Position numbers and translations under genes: made by a program. This document shows, piece by piece, positions 52,415 through 61,283 of a stretch of 64,000 nucleotides of DNA. Numbering within the stretch: the first letter of the stretch is position 1; each line of letters starts with the position of its first letter. The stretch comes from an uncultured Lachnospiraceae bacterium (GTDB lineage: Bacteria > Bacillota > Clostridia > Lachnospirales > Lachnospiraceae), in assembly GCA_910580195.1 (NCBI GenBank), contig CAJTWA010000022.1, positions 1 to 64,000 of the forward strand, in the 5' to 3' direction. The notes beneath the pieces were generated by a model. It was not told the origin of the DNA. It did not search any database and worked only from the letters and a program-made list of their open reading frames with translations.

Positions 52415-53728
52415 CTATTCTTTTTGGGGAATCATAATATTTAATACAAACCAGTTTCCCTTTACTTTCAGCAGTAAATTCCCTTGGTACTTTTCCACGC
52501 AATACCGGATGCTTTTAATCCCATACCCATGGCAGACAGTATTCCTTTTGGTGGTCTGAAGGTTGTCTATCTTTATTTTTTCTGGGCTGCTGATATAATT
52601 TTCAATTGTAATGCACACCATTTTCCTCTGGGCAGCAACTTTTAAATGTATCATCCTTTTTTCTTTCTTAGGTTCAAGGATTTCCGCTTCAATTGCGTTA
52701 TCCAGCCCATTCCCCAAAATATTGCAGATATCTGTTACATGCATAAATTCAAGGAGTTTCCCATTGATTACGTAGGTAAATACAATCTGGTGCTTCTTCG
52801 TATTCATAAGTTTATCTTCAATAATTGCATCTATTACCGTATTCCCGGTATTTACTGTGGCCCTATAACTTTCTATCCCATTCTCTATGCTGTCAAGCCA
52901 TTCTTCCTTCCTTTTCTCATCCTTTTCTTTCCGCAGTGCAACAATCTGATGTTTTAAATCATGGTACATGATACTGATTAATTCGTTATTTTTCTGCTGA
53001 TACAGATATTTTTCATACTGGCTCCTTAAAACCTGATTAATGGAATTCAATTCTATCATTTCACATTTTTCCCTAATCTGAAGCTGGTAAATGAAAACCA
53101 CAGTAAGGCCCATCAGGTCTATCAATGCCCGGATACGGAACACTTCATAAAACAGCCTGCTGGAGAACGGCGTATCTGGAAAAACATAGCTCAAATTGCT
53201 CATGAAAAACATAAAAATAATCGTTACAGCCAAAAGGGACAGATCCCGGGGTGATACGGAAAAAACGCTTGCCCGCTTCAGAAGCCTTTTTTCTATGGCC
53301 CATGCCAAATAAAATAATACGCCATAGATTAACGCGAGGGTCCCAACTACAAAAGCCCACTGGCGGAACCCGCAGATATATTCAATATAATAATGTATCA
53401 GCCATTCCATGGATGCAGCCGTTTCTGCAATAAGAAATGCGCAGGAAGTAACATAGGCAATATCTAGGAAAGTCCCCTTGCACAAAGTAAACAGCATCAG
53501 CCACATAAGGAAAACGGACGCCGCTATCACTGGAATCCACCATATAACAGCAATGTTTTCCGTACCCATCAATAAAATACACTGCATAGCAAGGAACAGG
53601 GCTGAGAGAATCCCCGTTTTTCTTCTGCCATACTTATTCTTTAACAGGAAAACATAAACCATGCAGGCTCCCCATTGGGCAATTGCAGTAAAAATTCTTG
53701 GTATGTCAGAGTAAATCCATGGATTCAT
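52415..53728 (-). CDS. GHKL-type sensor histidine kinase (AgrC-like)
   Basis: A 437-residue kinase starting at the ATG that overlaps the regulator stop by 4 bases. Six or seven membrane segments occupy residues 10-215. The dimerisation helix has Y-H-D-L-K-H-Q (phosphoacceptor His) near 265, and the GHKL ATPase domain has N-I-L-G-N-G-L-D-N-A-I-E-A near 345 and H-G-Y-G-I-K-S-I. This is the architecture of peptide-sensing AgrC/ComD kinases. No AgrB or AgrD gene is adjacent, so the ligand may come from elsewhere. Confidence 0.92.
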   Translation of the reverse strand: MNPWIYSDIPRIFTAIAQWGACMVYVFLLKNKYGRRKTGILSALFLAMQCILLMGTENIAVIWWIPVIAASVFLMWLMLFTLCKGTFLDIAYVTSCAFLIAETAASMEWLIHYYIEYICGFRQWAFVVGTLALIYGVLFYLAWAIEKRLLKRASVFSVSPRDLSLLAVTIIFMFFMSNLSYVFPDTPFSSRLFYEVFRIRALIDLMGLTVVFIYQLQIREKCEMIELNSINQVLRSQYEKYLYQQKNNELISIMYHDLKHQIVALRKEKDEKRKEEWLDSIENGIESYRATVNTGNTVIDAIIEDKLMNTKKHQIVFTYVINGKLLEFMHVTDICNILGNGLDNAIEAEILEPKKEKRMIHLKVAAQRKMVCITIENYISSPEKIKIDNLQTTKRNTVCHGYGIKSIRYCVEKYQGNLLLKVKGNWFVLNIMIPQKE

Positions 53729-54435
53729 TTCATCGCCTCGCCAATATATTCTGTCAGCTTGTCCATAAATGCCTTTTTCTTGTTCCTTGCAACCGGGAGG
53801 GCAGCCCCTTCCATATAACAATTTCCATCAAGCACAGTATCTACATACTTCATATTTACAATGCAGCCCTTGTTTATCCGAAAAAAACCATAACGCCCCA
53901 GTACCTCTTCCACATCTGCAAGCCTTGCCCTGCTGGATATCATTCCTTCCTGCGTATAGTAATTTAAAATATGCCCGTGGCTTTCCACATACAGCAAGCT
54001 GGAAATGCCAATCTTAGAAATCCCGCCCTTAATAGGGATAGTGATAAAGATTTCTGGCTGCTTTTTTATTTTATTAAGGGCTTTCTGGAGTTTTTGTGAA
54101 AATGTAAAATACGTGACTGGTTTTAAGATATAGTCCATTGCGTCAACCTCATATCCCTTCACCGCATATTGGGCCATATTCGTAATAAAAATAATGATTA
54201 CTTCTGAATCTAGTTCCCTTATCTGCTCTGCCGCGCTCATCCCATTTACAAATTTCATCTGGATATCCATGAAAATAATGTCAAACTGCCCCTGATAAGA
54301 ATTCAGAAGGCCATCCCCGTCATGGTATACGGTAATGCAAAATTTATTTCCAGTTTCCCCTTCGAACTGCATAAAGTATTCTTGGATTTCTTTAATATAA
54401 ATATCCTCATCCTCTACAACTGCAACCTTGAACAT
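53725..54435 (-). CDS. LytTR-type response regulator (AgrA-like)
   Basis: A 236-residue regulator. The receiver has E8-D9-E10, phosphorylation site D57 in I-I-F-M-D-I-Q-M and the Lys in I-L-K-P-V. The LytTR DNA-binding domain (about 130-230) has the L-Y-V-E-S-H-G-H strand and R-I-N-K-G-C-I-V-N. It is coupled to the kinase gene by ATGA. It lies between two GH3 genes on the same strand, so these are candidate targets. An inverted repeat (54525-54580) lies upstream of its start. Confidence 0.93.
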   Translation of the reverse strand: MFKVAVVEDEDIYIKEIQEYFMQFEGETGNKFCITVYHDGDGLLNSYQGQFDIIFMDIQMKFVNGMSAAEQIRELDSEVIIIFITNMAQYAVKGYEVDAMDYILKPVTYFTFSQKLQKALNKIKKQPEIFITIPIKGGISKIGISSLLYVESHGHILNYYTQEGMISSRARLADVEEVLGRYGFFRINKGCIVNMKYVDTVLDGNCYMEGAALPVARNKKKAFMDKLTEYIGEAMK

Positions 54436-54524
54436 CTGAAACCCCTTTCTATTTTTGTATTATATTATAGCGGAAAACCTGCCCCGGAAAAAGGGTACTT
54501 TTTATAGGCACGTTGTAAAACACA

Positions 54525-54580
54525 GAAATTCTACAACATGCCGCATCGTGGAAATAAATACGGTATGTTGTAGAAATTTC
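54525..54580. repeat. Inverted repeat between the GH3 gene and the AgrA-like gene
   Basis: GAAATTCTACAACATGCCG (54525-54543) and CGGTATGTTGTAGAAATTTC (54561-54580) are near-perfect inverted copies with a 17-base spacer. It may be the terminator of the GH3 gene, or a binding site upstream of the regulator gene, or both. Confidence 0.7.
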
Positions 54581-54609
54581 ATAAATTTTATAACAGCCTC
54601 CCTTGCGTT

Positions 54610-57606
54610 TTATCCTTGTATCTCAACTTTAATTTTTTCTTCTTCCTTCCGGTACTTTCCCACTGCAAAAACCTCTAGGGCAATCAATAGGATGGCTGCA
54701 AAAATGTCCGCCCCAATCATGATTTGTTTCCACAATACCATTTGGTATTTCATGTTCTCTTCGTTATAAGCCCTGCTGTTTACTACCGTATACAGGATAT
54801 TGTGGCAGGCATTACGCATCCGTTTGACAGAGGAAGCGCTCTTGGTATCCGTTACAGTAGCATCCCCATGGTTCATGGGATTCAGCATACTGTCTACTCC
54901 CGCATAGATTGCCATGTCCGCATCGTAATACCCATAACCGGCAAACATATCGGTAGACACAAACCCTTCGAAGCCCCATTCCTCACGCAATACCTTTGTA
55001 TTCAGCTCATAGCTTGCGCCTGTCCATCGGTCCCCGATAAAACTATGGGCGTCCATTACTGCTCCGGTATTCCCGTCTTTCACAGCAATTTCAAATGGCT
55101 TTAAGTATATTTCACGGGCTGTCTGTTCATTCATCCATGTGCATAACTGGTAAATACGGTTTGTTTCCTGATCGTTAAATGCAAAATGCTTCACATAGCT
55201 GTAAACGCCATATTCATCTGCCCCTTGTATTTCAGCGGCGGCCATCAGCCCGGAAAGTACGCCATCTTCTGAATAATATTCAAAATTCCGGCCCCCAAAT
55301 GCCGTACGGTGAATATTCATTGCTGGCGCATACCACCCAGATACATCCATTTCATCTGCTTGTTTCCCGATACTCTGCCCCATTTTGGCTGCCAATCCCT
55401 TGTTCCATGTATTTGCAAGCATTACTTCGGAAGGGTAGGCGCTCCCTGCAGCTCCGGTATAATTATTGTAAATAGTAGCAGGGCCGTCGTTATCTATCGT
55501 AGCCTTTTTCTCAATAGAATCAACTGCTGCAGTCTGATACCCGCCCCCTGCAATCAACGCTGCCATATCCTCCACCGTCAATTCATCTAACAGCGTATCC
55601 CACATAGCATCACCGTAGGATTTTCCCCGCAAATCCACTAATTTCACGCCATTGTCAGCGCCGGTTACCGGCATCTCATCATCCTTATGATTCAGCTTTT
55701 CAATATCATAATTAGAAATGTTCTGGTAGTTTGCTTTCCTTTCCTCGTCCATGGAGTAATTTTCAGGCATTGCCGTTGCTTTCCCATAGTTTTCAAACCC
55801 ATTTTTCCTGCTGAGATAGGTGATGCTGTCCCCTTCCGCAAACCCAAACTGCGTGGTGGCCGCTGTTTTGTCAGAACTTCTTGGGTTGGATTCATCGTAC
55901 ACAACTGTTTTTTTCACGGTATAGGCTTCTTCATCTAGCACCGTATGGGAATCAGAGCGGATGCTTACCTTGTATTCCCCTTCTTCCAATACATAAGCGC
56001 CTGTCCCATACGTATCGAAAGACGCCATTTCTTCGGCAGCAACTTCAAATTCTACCGTTTCTGCCTGCCCCGGCTCAAGCAGGCCCGTTTTTGCAAAATC
56101 AATTAAATTAACAGCAGACTTTTCAATCCCTCCGTTTGTATATGGCGGGTTATAATAAAGCTGGACAACTTCCTTTCCGGGCACATCACCCGTATTTTTT
56201 ACTTCTACGCTTACCTTATACCCATTTTCATCTGCGCTAAATTCCTTAATTTCCTGCTCAAAAGAAGTATATGACAGCCCATACCCAAAGGGATATTGGA
56301 CGTTTTTCCCATACTTATACTTCATATTTCCTTGCTTGCTTTCCTCATAAGCAGTTTCATAAAACTTATAACCAACATAGATGCCTTCTGTATAATTCAC
56401 AAAATTCACATCATTCATTACGCCACGTTCATCCCAGCCAAACTCGTCCATATTGTCGTAGGAAAATTCCCCAAAATTATTATATGCAGGAGTCTTTGCC
56501 AAATCATAGACGTAAGTATCTGCAAGTTTCCCAGATGGGCTTGTGCTCCCATTTAAAATATTCCCCAATGCGGAAAACCCTGTTTCCCCAGCGCCCGGGC
56601 AGCAGAGTACGGCAGCAATCTGTTCATATTCATCTACCCAACCCAATTCCATTGCATTTGCACTATTGTAAATGACAACGACATGTTCAAAATTATGGCA
56701 TACCAGATCCACCATATTTTTCTCTGTCTGGTTTAATTCCAGATAATGCTGGCCCTCTTCGAAATCATTGTACTCCTTGCTGTTATTGGTATAAGTATAC
56801 AAATCTGTGCCATCCTCGTTTTTCTTTCCAAAGTCTACTGGAAGATCCGTCCCTTCCCCTCCGATTCTGGCAATTACAATTACGGCTGTATCAGAAAATG
56901 CTTTTGCTTCTTCCATAATCTCATCCGTATAATAATCCATGGTAGGCTCCGGCAGCGTCCAATCTACGCTCATCATGCCTGCCTCAGGCCTTGTGCCTGC
57001 ATATGCTGTATACAGATCCACCAATGTTTCATTTAAATCATACCCACCTGCTTTTAAACCATCTAAAAGCGATACGCAATCAGAGGTATCAACAGAACCA
57101 GAACCTGTGCCGCCATAGCATGGGTTTGTAGACGCCCATCCAAAAACATTCAATTTTTTTACATTCTCTGACAATGGCAGCATGCCGCTATTTTTTAAAA
57201 GTACAATGCCCTCTTCCCCAATATCCGTAATCAAGTTCTCCGCTTCTTTTAAAGACTCCTCTGAGGCTTCCTTTTTTTCCTGCACAACAACGTCCAGCAA
57301 TGTGCTTACCGGCCCTAGGCATAACTGGTTCAGTATCACTACCATTGCCAGCAGGGTTACAATGATTGCTTGGCTGCGGAAAAATTTTCTTTTCTTTTTG
57401 CCGTACTTTTTACAAAAAATACAAAACACAACAGCTGCAACCAGTATTACGGCAAAAACTGCAAGATACGGGATGCAGTTTTTCAGGACTGTAATTACGT
57501 CGCTTGTCTGAACCTGAAGCCCCGCAGCTTGGACTGGCAATGCAAAAATAACTGACATTATGCTTGCCAATCCAAGGCTTTCCCAAAAAACATTCTTTTT
57601 CTTCAT
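54610..57606 (-). CDS. Membrane-anchored GH3 enzyme with permuted domain order
   Basis: A 998-residue protein. Hydrophobic segments at about residues 12-28, 42-65 and 78-98, and another near 955-975, bracket the enzyme. The GH3 C-terminal alpha/beta domain comes first (G-E-E-G-I-V-L-L-K-N-S-G-M-L-P near 130), then the fibronectin-like domain, then the catalytic barrel with G-R-N-F-E-Y-Y-S-E-D, K-H-F-A-F-N-D-Q-E and the nucleophile Asp in F-V-S-T-D-M-F near 885. This reversed order is known in some rumen bacterial beta-glucosidases. The anchors suggest an active site outside the cell. It precedes the Agr-type pair. Confidence 0.88.
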   Translation of the reverse strand: MKKKNVFWESLGLASIMSVIFALPVQAAGLQVQTSDVITVLKNCIPYLAVFAVILVAAVVFCIFCKKYGKKKRKFFRSQAIIVTLLAMVVILNQLCLGPVSTLLDVVVQEKKEASEESLKEAENLITDIGEEGIVLLKNSGMLPLSENVKKLNVFGWASTNPCYGGTGSGSVDTSDCVSLLDGLKAGGYDLNETLVDLYTAYAGTRPEAGMMSVDWTLPEPTMDYYTDEIMEEAKAFSDTAVIVIARIGGEGTDLPVDFGKKNEDGTDLYTYTNNSKEYNDFEEGQHYLELNQTEKNMVDLVCHNFEHVVVIYNSANAMELGWVDEYEQIAAVLCCPGAGETGFSALGNILNGSTSPSGKLADTYVYDLAKTPAYNNFGEFSYDNMDEFGWDERGVMNDVNFVNYTEGIYVGYKFYETAYEESKQGNMKYKYGKNVQYPFGYGLSYTSFEQEIKEFSADENGYKVSVEVKNTGDVPGKEVVQLYYNPPYTNGGIEKSAVNLIDFAKTGLLEPGQAETVEFEVAAEEMASFDTYGTGAYVLEEGEYKVSIRSDSHTVLDEEAYTVKKTVVYDESNPRSSDKTAATTQFGFAEGDSITYLSRKNGFENYGKATAMPENYSMDEERKANYQNISNYDIEKLNHKDDEMPVTGADNGVKLVDLRGKSYGDAMWDTLLDELTVEDMAALIAGGGYQTAAVDSIEKKATIDNDGPATIYNNYTGAAGSAYPSEVMLANTWNKGLAAKMGQSIGKQADEMDVSGWYAPAMNIHRTAFGGRNFEYYSEDGVLSGLMAAAEIQGADEYGVYSYVKHFAFNDQETNRIYQLCTWMNEQTAREIYLKPFEIAVKDGNTGAVMDAHSFIGDRWTGASYELNTKVLREEWGFEGFVSTDMFAGYGYYDADMAIYAGVDSMLNPMNHGDATVTDTKSASSVKRMRNACHNILYTVVNSRAYNEENMKYQMVLWKQIMIGADIFAAILLIALEVFAVGKYRKEEEKIKVEIQG

Positions 57607-57751
57607 AGCAAATCCTCCCTTTACACTTTATTTTCGGTAAAATAAGAGTACCATACTGCCAAATGCCGTATCGTAAATTGGCACAAAACCACCTTTTTTT
57701 AGCGCAAATGGTAAAGGAGGGGAAAATTTATAAACTTACAGATTCTGTTAG

Positions 57752-57906
57752 GCAAACATCCTTGCAGTAAATAGTGACATGCCGCATAGATAGAACCAAT
57801 TGCCCCATATGCAGGTTTTGCAGATTTCCGTCCACCATGAAATCAGCAGGATACGACTTTATTTTCATGAAATAATTTTACCTTCCCTGCAAATAAAATA
57901 GGCGCC
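57752..57906 (-). pseudogene. Fragment of a blaR1-like gene
   Basis: About 155 bp match 60071-60225 within the blaR1-like gene in the same orientation, with many substitutions and an internal stop. The corresponding protein segment is F-A-G-K-V-K-L-F-H-E-N against F-A-G-K-I-K-F-F-Y-E-N. It is a relic of a second blaR1 copy. The remainder of 57607-57931 holds the promoter area of the GH3 gene and no other gene. Confidence 0.75.
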
Positions 57907-57931
57907 AGCTACCCACGGATTATGCCTTTCC

Positions 57932-58273
57932 CTAGTCAGGCTGTGATAAAATTCCTGCTTTTTTCAAATACCCTACGCTGTCATAGCAGCCACGGAAGTA
58001 GGCTGACTGCATTTCCATATCCATAAGTTTGTTTTTCAGCTCTATCACTTTAATCAGTGCGGCACATTCTTCCTTGGTTAGTTCCTCTGCTGTTTCCGAG
58101 TCAAATACGCCTAAGACTTTGGGATATTTTTCATACAGTCCCTCAATCTTATCCCTTATGGCACGGTATTCCCCGTTTTCCCTAGATAGCTTTGCTATGA
58201 CAGAGCTAAGGTATTCATAGAAAATATTGCTGTGGGCGTCTACAAAAGTTTCAAATCTAAATGTATCAGACAT
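57932..58273 (-). CDS. Small helical protein of unknown function
   Basis: A 113-residue, mostly helical and charged protein without signal peptide or membrane segment. It lies 14 bases after the 58288-59100 gene in the same direction and is probably co-expressed. I do not recognise it with certainty. An AGGAGAT-like site precedes the ATG. Confidence 0.75.
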   Translation of the reverse strand: MSDTFRFETFVDAHSNIFYEYLSSVIAKLSRENGEYRAIRDKIEGLYEKYPKVLGVFDSETAEELTKEECAALIKVIELKNKLMDMEMQSAYFRGCYDSVGYLKKAGILSQPD

Positions 58274-58287
58274 TTTTCCTCATCTCC

Positions 58288-59100
58288 TTATATCTTCAAA
58301 TCCAGATTTGCACCTATCTGTGAGTGATTTTTTACAATGGCTTTGCCTGCGCCATCTTCCTGTGCGGCTTTGATAATTGTTTGCATATCTGTATCATCCA
58401 GATAAATTGTCCCGTCTTTGGAATCGGCTATTTTTTCTTCTAAAAGCTGCCCTGCTTTGTCTGGAGTTGCTGTTTCATCTTCCTTCAATCCTTTCTTTTC
58501 TGCTGCATTTTCCTGCTTCTTTTCGTTTTTCTCTGCTTTTTCCGCCATTTTCTCCAAAAGCTGCTCCGCACTCTCACGAGCGTTTTCTCTTGACTTTTCA
58601 ATCCGTTCTTCGGCATTTTCTTGCGCTTCTTTACGGAGCTTTTCATTTAATTCATCTTTTCTTACTACGACGGCAAAATTAGAAAAATTACCATTTTCAT
58701 CTATATAGCCATGCCTGCAAATTGCAGTATATCCCATTGATTTTTCAAAATTATCAACCCATTTTGTAGCAGATTCCACATCCTTCAATCTCTGCGTATA
58801 TTCCTTTGCTGCCTGCGGATCATTCTGCATTTTCTCCAAAAGTTTAGGATTGACACTAATAACATTCACTTTACTGTCATTACTTGTGTTAAGCCCATAT
58901 CCTGTCTGCAGTATAATGTAGGGTACTTGTTTCTGCAATTTTTTTAGATATTCCTCATTACCGCTACTCTTTGCTGTTTCAGCGCTTTTTTGCGTAGCTT
59001 TTGTTTGTTTTGTTTCCTCTTTCTTTGCTACCTCCCTTCTTGATGAAGCATATGTGCTTTCATAAACACTGTTGTAATTGCTCACTCCTGTAATTGCCAT
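58288..59100 (-). CDS. Unknown protein resembling DUF6033
   Basis: A 270-residue protein. Residues 1-20 (M-A-I-T-G-V-S-N-Y-N-S-V-Y) and a Lys/Gln/Thr-rich stretch precede a folded middle (about 50-145, with Y-G-L-N-T-S and M-G-Y-T-A-I-C-R-H-G-Y). A Lys/Glu-rich helix follows (150-230) and a C-terminal segment ends A-N-L-D-L-K-I. I recall similar proteins as DUF6033, without known role. AAGGAGG lies before the ATG. It lies between the blaR1-like gene and a small gene, all on the minus strand. Confidence 0.75.
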   Translation of the reverse strand: MAITGVSNYNSVYESTYASSRREVAKKEETKQTKATQKSAETAKSSGNEEYLKKLQKQVPYIILQTGYGLNTSNDSKVNVISVNPKLLEKMQNDPQAAKEYTQRLKDVESATKWVDNFEKSMGYTAICRHGYIDENGNFSNFAVVVRKDELNEKLRKEAQENAEERIEKSRENARESAEQLLEKMAEKAEKNEKKQENAAEKKGLKEDETATPDKAGQLLEEKIADSKDGTIYLDDTDMQTIIKAAQEDGAGKAIVKNHSQIGANLDLKI

Positions 59101-59153
59101 AATTTTGTCCTCCTTGATAAAAAATATATTTGAATTCCATTTCCAAATTGTAT

Positions 59154-60407
59154 TTACAATAATTTAAATAACTTTATCCTCCAAGAATCCATCGGGCTTT
59201 CATAAGGGATTTGGACTATCTGCTCTTTTGAGCCAAATTCATAATTGCAGGAACATCCAACGCCCCCAATCCCAGGGAGCTTATAAAAACCTCCAAAAAC
59301 GATAAAAATATCCCCCGATGCATTATGTTCCTGCAAATAATTTTCAAAGGCTTCCCTGTCTACATAAACATAATCGCCATCATAAGTTATCATCTGGTGC
59401 AGCGCATCATCGTTGCCAAAAAAAGTAACATTTCTGCCGTTATATCCATATGCCAAAATACCATCATCTGTATGATATCTGCCATAAGAAATATTTTGTA
59501 TCCATATAACAGCCGCAATGGTACACAGCATGGCGCCAATCCATGCACCGGCTGCCGCGGCCTGCTTATACGGCCTGTACAGGGCAATCCTTGTCACCCG
59601 TTGGCGTATATCCTGATATTCCTTATCACCTGCAAAGGCAGCGAACATATTAAAATTTTCATTTTCTGCCTGCAATACCCTCATGCTCTTTAACAGAAGC
59701 TGCCCATATGCATACGCTTTTCCCCCGCTTTTTTGAATCGTTACCCAATCACAAACTTCCTCCATATCCTCACGAAAAAACTTTGTGCCTATGGTAAGCA
59801 GCGGATTCAGCCATAATAATGCCCGCAATATATCCCACAGAAAATAAAATAGTAAATGCCCCAACTGGATATGTGTCTTTTCATGGAGCAGGATGGTGTG
59901 CAATTCTTTTGGGCCGTATTCTTTCAGCATAACCTCCGGCATTACAATTTTTGGCCTGAATATTCCTATGGTTGAAGGTGTGGCAGGCATTTTAGTAACA
60001 TAGACAGAAGTATCTTCCAATATTCTCCGTTCCATGCCCGCAACCATTTTTTTCAGCTTTCTTTTTTTATAAAACATCCTTGCAGCATATACAAATATAC
60101 CGCTTATGTAGAGCCAGTTTACCCATATGCAGGTTTTACAGATTTCTGCCCACCAAGAAAACAGTAGTATGCCGATGGTATTTTCATAAAAGAATTTTAT
60201 CTTTCCTGCAAATAAAACTGGAAGAAACAAACTCCACAACATACTTTTTAGGAAAACTCTGTTTTTTAGCAGTGTTCTCCGTAAGAAATACACAAATGCA
60301 AATACTATGGAAGAAACCTGGACACACTTTAAAATCTGTGTCACATAATAAACAGCGCTTAAGTTTAAAAAACTTACTCCACTATCCCAAAATTCCTGCA
60401 CTGTCAT
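59154..60407 (-). CDS. M56-family membrane metallopeptidase (BlaR1/MecR1-like)
   Basis: A 417-residue protein with membrane segments near residues 28-45, 55-68, 78-105 and 290-310, and the zinc motif H175-E-K-T-H179 facing the cytoplasm. In BlaR1 a signal outside triggers this peptidase to inactivate BlaI. Here the extracellular C-terminal part is only about 110 residues and lacks the S-x-x-K penicillin-binding domain, so the signal is unlikely to be a beta-lactam sensed by that domain. It overlaps the BlaI-like gene by 4 bases. Confidence 0.92.
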   Translation of the reverse strand: MTVQEFWDSGVSFLNLSAVYYVTQILKCVQVSSIVFAFVYFLRRTLLKNRVFLKSMLWSLFLPVLFAGKIKFFYENTIGILLFSWWAEICKTCIWVNWLYISGIFVYAARMFYKKRKLKKMVAGMERRILEDTSVYVTKMPATPSTIGIFRPKIVMPEVMLKEYGPKELHTILLHEKTHIQLGHLLFYFLWDILRALLWLNPLLTIGTKFFREDMEEVCDWVTIQKSGGKAYAYGQLLLKSMRVLQAENENFNMFAAFAGDKEYQDIRQRVTRIALYRPYKQAAAAGAWIGAMLCTIAAVIWIQNISYGRYHTDDGILAYGYNGRNVTFFGNDDALHQMITYDGDYVYVDREAFENYLQEHNASGDIFIVFGGFYKLPGIGGVGCSCNYEFGSKEQIVQIPYESPMDSWRIKLFKLL

Positions 60408-60802
60408 TTTTCATCCTTTTCCTTGCATTGCTCCAAAATTTCTTCCAATTCTTGGAACTGTTCTTCCGTTAGTTTTGCACTCTGTAACAAAGCAGCCATT
60501 GCGTTCTTCCTGCTGCCCTCAAAATAGCTGTCCACAAACTTCCGGCTCTTTTCTTTTTGACATTCCTCTTTCGATTTTTGGACGGAATAGTGGTAAACCC
60601 TTAAATCATGTTCATCGACGGTATAGCTTAAAACGCCTTTCTGCCATAAACGGTTCAACAGTACACGCACCATCCTTGATGACATATCTGACTTCTCCTG
60701 CATTTTCTTGATAACTTCTTTTGCAGTCATGGACCCTTCATTTGCCCAGAACACTTCCATAACCATCCATTCGCTCTGGCTGGGAGTAGTTTCCCTTTCC
60801 AT
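60404..60802 (-). CDS. BlaI/MecI/CopY-family repressor
   Basis: A 132-residue repressor from the ATG at 60802, which follows AAGGAGG at good spacing. The winged helix has W-M-V-M-E-V-F-W near residue 12 and M-T-A-K-E-V-I-K-K-M, then R-M-V-R-V-L-L-N-R-L-W-Q-K-G, the recognition helix pattern of BlaI. The C-terminal half mediates dimers. It is coupled to the M56 peptidase gene. The expected operator would lie in 60803-60880; I see no perfect TACA-TGTA dyad there. Confidence 0.93.
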   Translation of the reverse strand: MERETTPSQSEWMVMEVFWANEGSMTAKEVIKKMQEKSDMSSRMVRVLLNRLWQKGVLSYTVDEHDLRVYHYSVQKSKEECQKEKSRKFVDSYFEGSRKNAMAALLQSAKLTEEQFQELEEILEQCKEKDEK

Positions 60803-60884
60803 GCTGTAATCCTCCTTTTTATTGTGCTTACAGTATATATCGGTGCAACATGCAGTTTTGTTAATGTTTGTTGTATTTTTACAT

Positions 60885-60974
60885 TTATAACGGATGGGCG
60901 ATAGCAAAGCTGAAAGCCAGCCCTAAAAGTAGGAATGGCAGCGTTTCCGCGACAAACGGCAGTTCCATCCAAAC
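60885..60974 (-). pseudogene. C-terminal remnant of a membrane protein
   Basis: On the minus strand an open segment reads W-M-E-L-P-F-V-A-E-T-L-P-F-L-L-L-G-L-A-F-S-F-A-I-A-H-P-L-stop, a typical final membrane helix. An in-frame stop precedes it. The parent gene is absent; it may be a remnant like the others in this window or a chance frame. Confidence 0.4.
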
Positions 60975-61039
60975 TTAGGCAAAAGCAGTTTGAGAATTGA
61001 AAAATCCCATGCTTTCGTGTATAATTAGGAAAAAATTAA

Positions 61040-61084
61040 GCAGAGCCGGCAGGCTTGTGGGCAATCACAGTCTGCCGGCTCTGC
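61040..61084 (-). terminator. Strong hairpin between divergent operons
   Basis: GCAGAGCCGGCAG (61040-61052) pairs perfectly with CTGCCGGCTCTGC (61072-61084). On the minus strand it is followed by TTAATTTTTT. No intact gene reads into it from that side, so it may insulate or belong to lost DNA. The remaining gap 60975-61283 should contain the promoter of the 61284 operon. Confidence 0.65.
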
Positions 61085-61283
61085 CCTCTTATCCAAAAAT
61101 AGTAAAACCCGGCGCCATTAAGAATATTGTTTGGAAATGAAATAGTAAAACCTACATGATTTTTATTTATAATGATAGATTACATATTCCATAAATGTAT
61201 AGTTTGATTTGTATCAGCAGTAAAAGAAATGCAAATTCTGGATTGCCAGGCTTGTAAGAAGTTGTAGGAGGTAAAAGAGGATT

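Noticed and set aside
52248..52502. Minus-strand frame of 84 codons after the AgrC-like gene
   Set aside because: It overlaps the kinase end in another frame and spans the operon terminator; no family resemblance.
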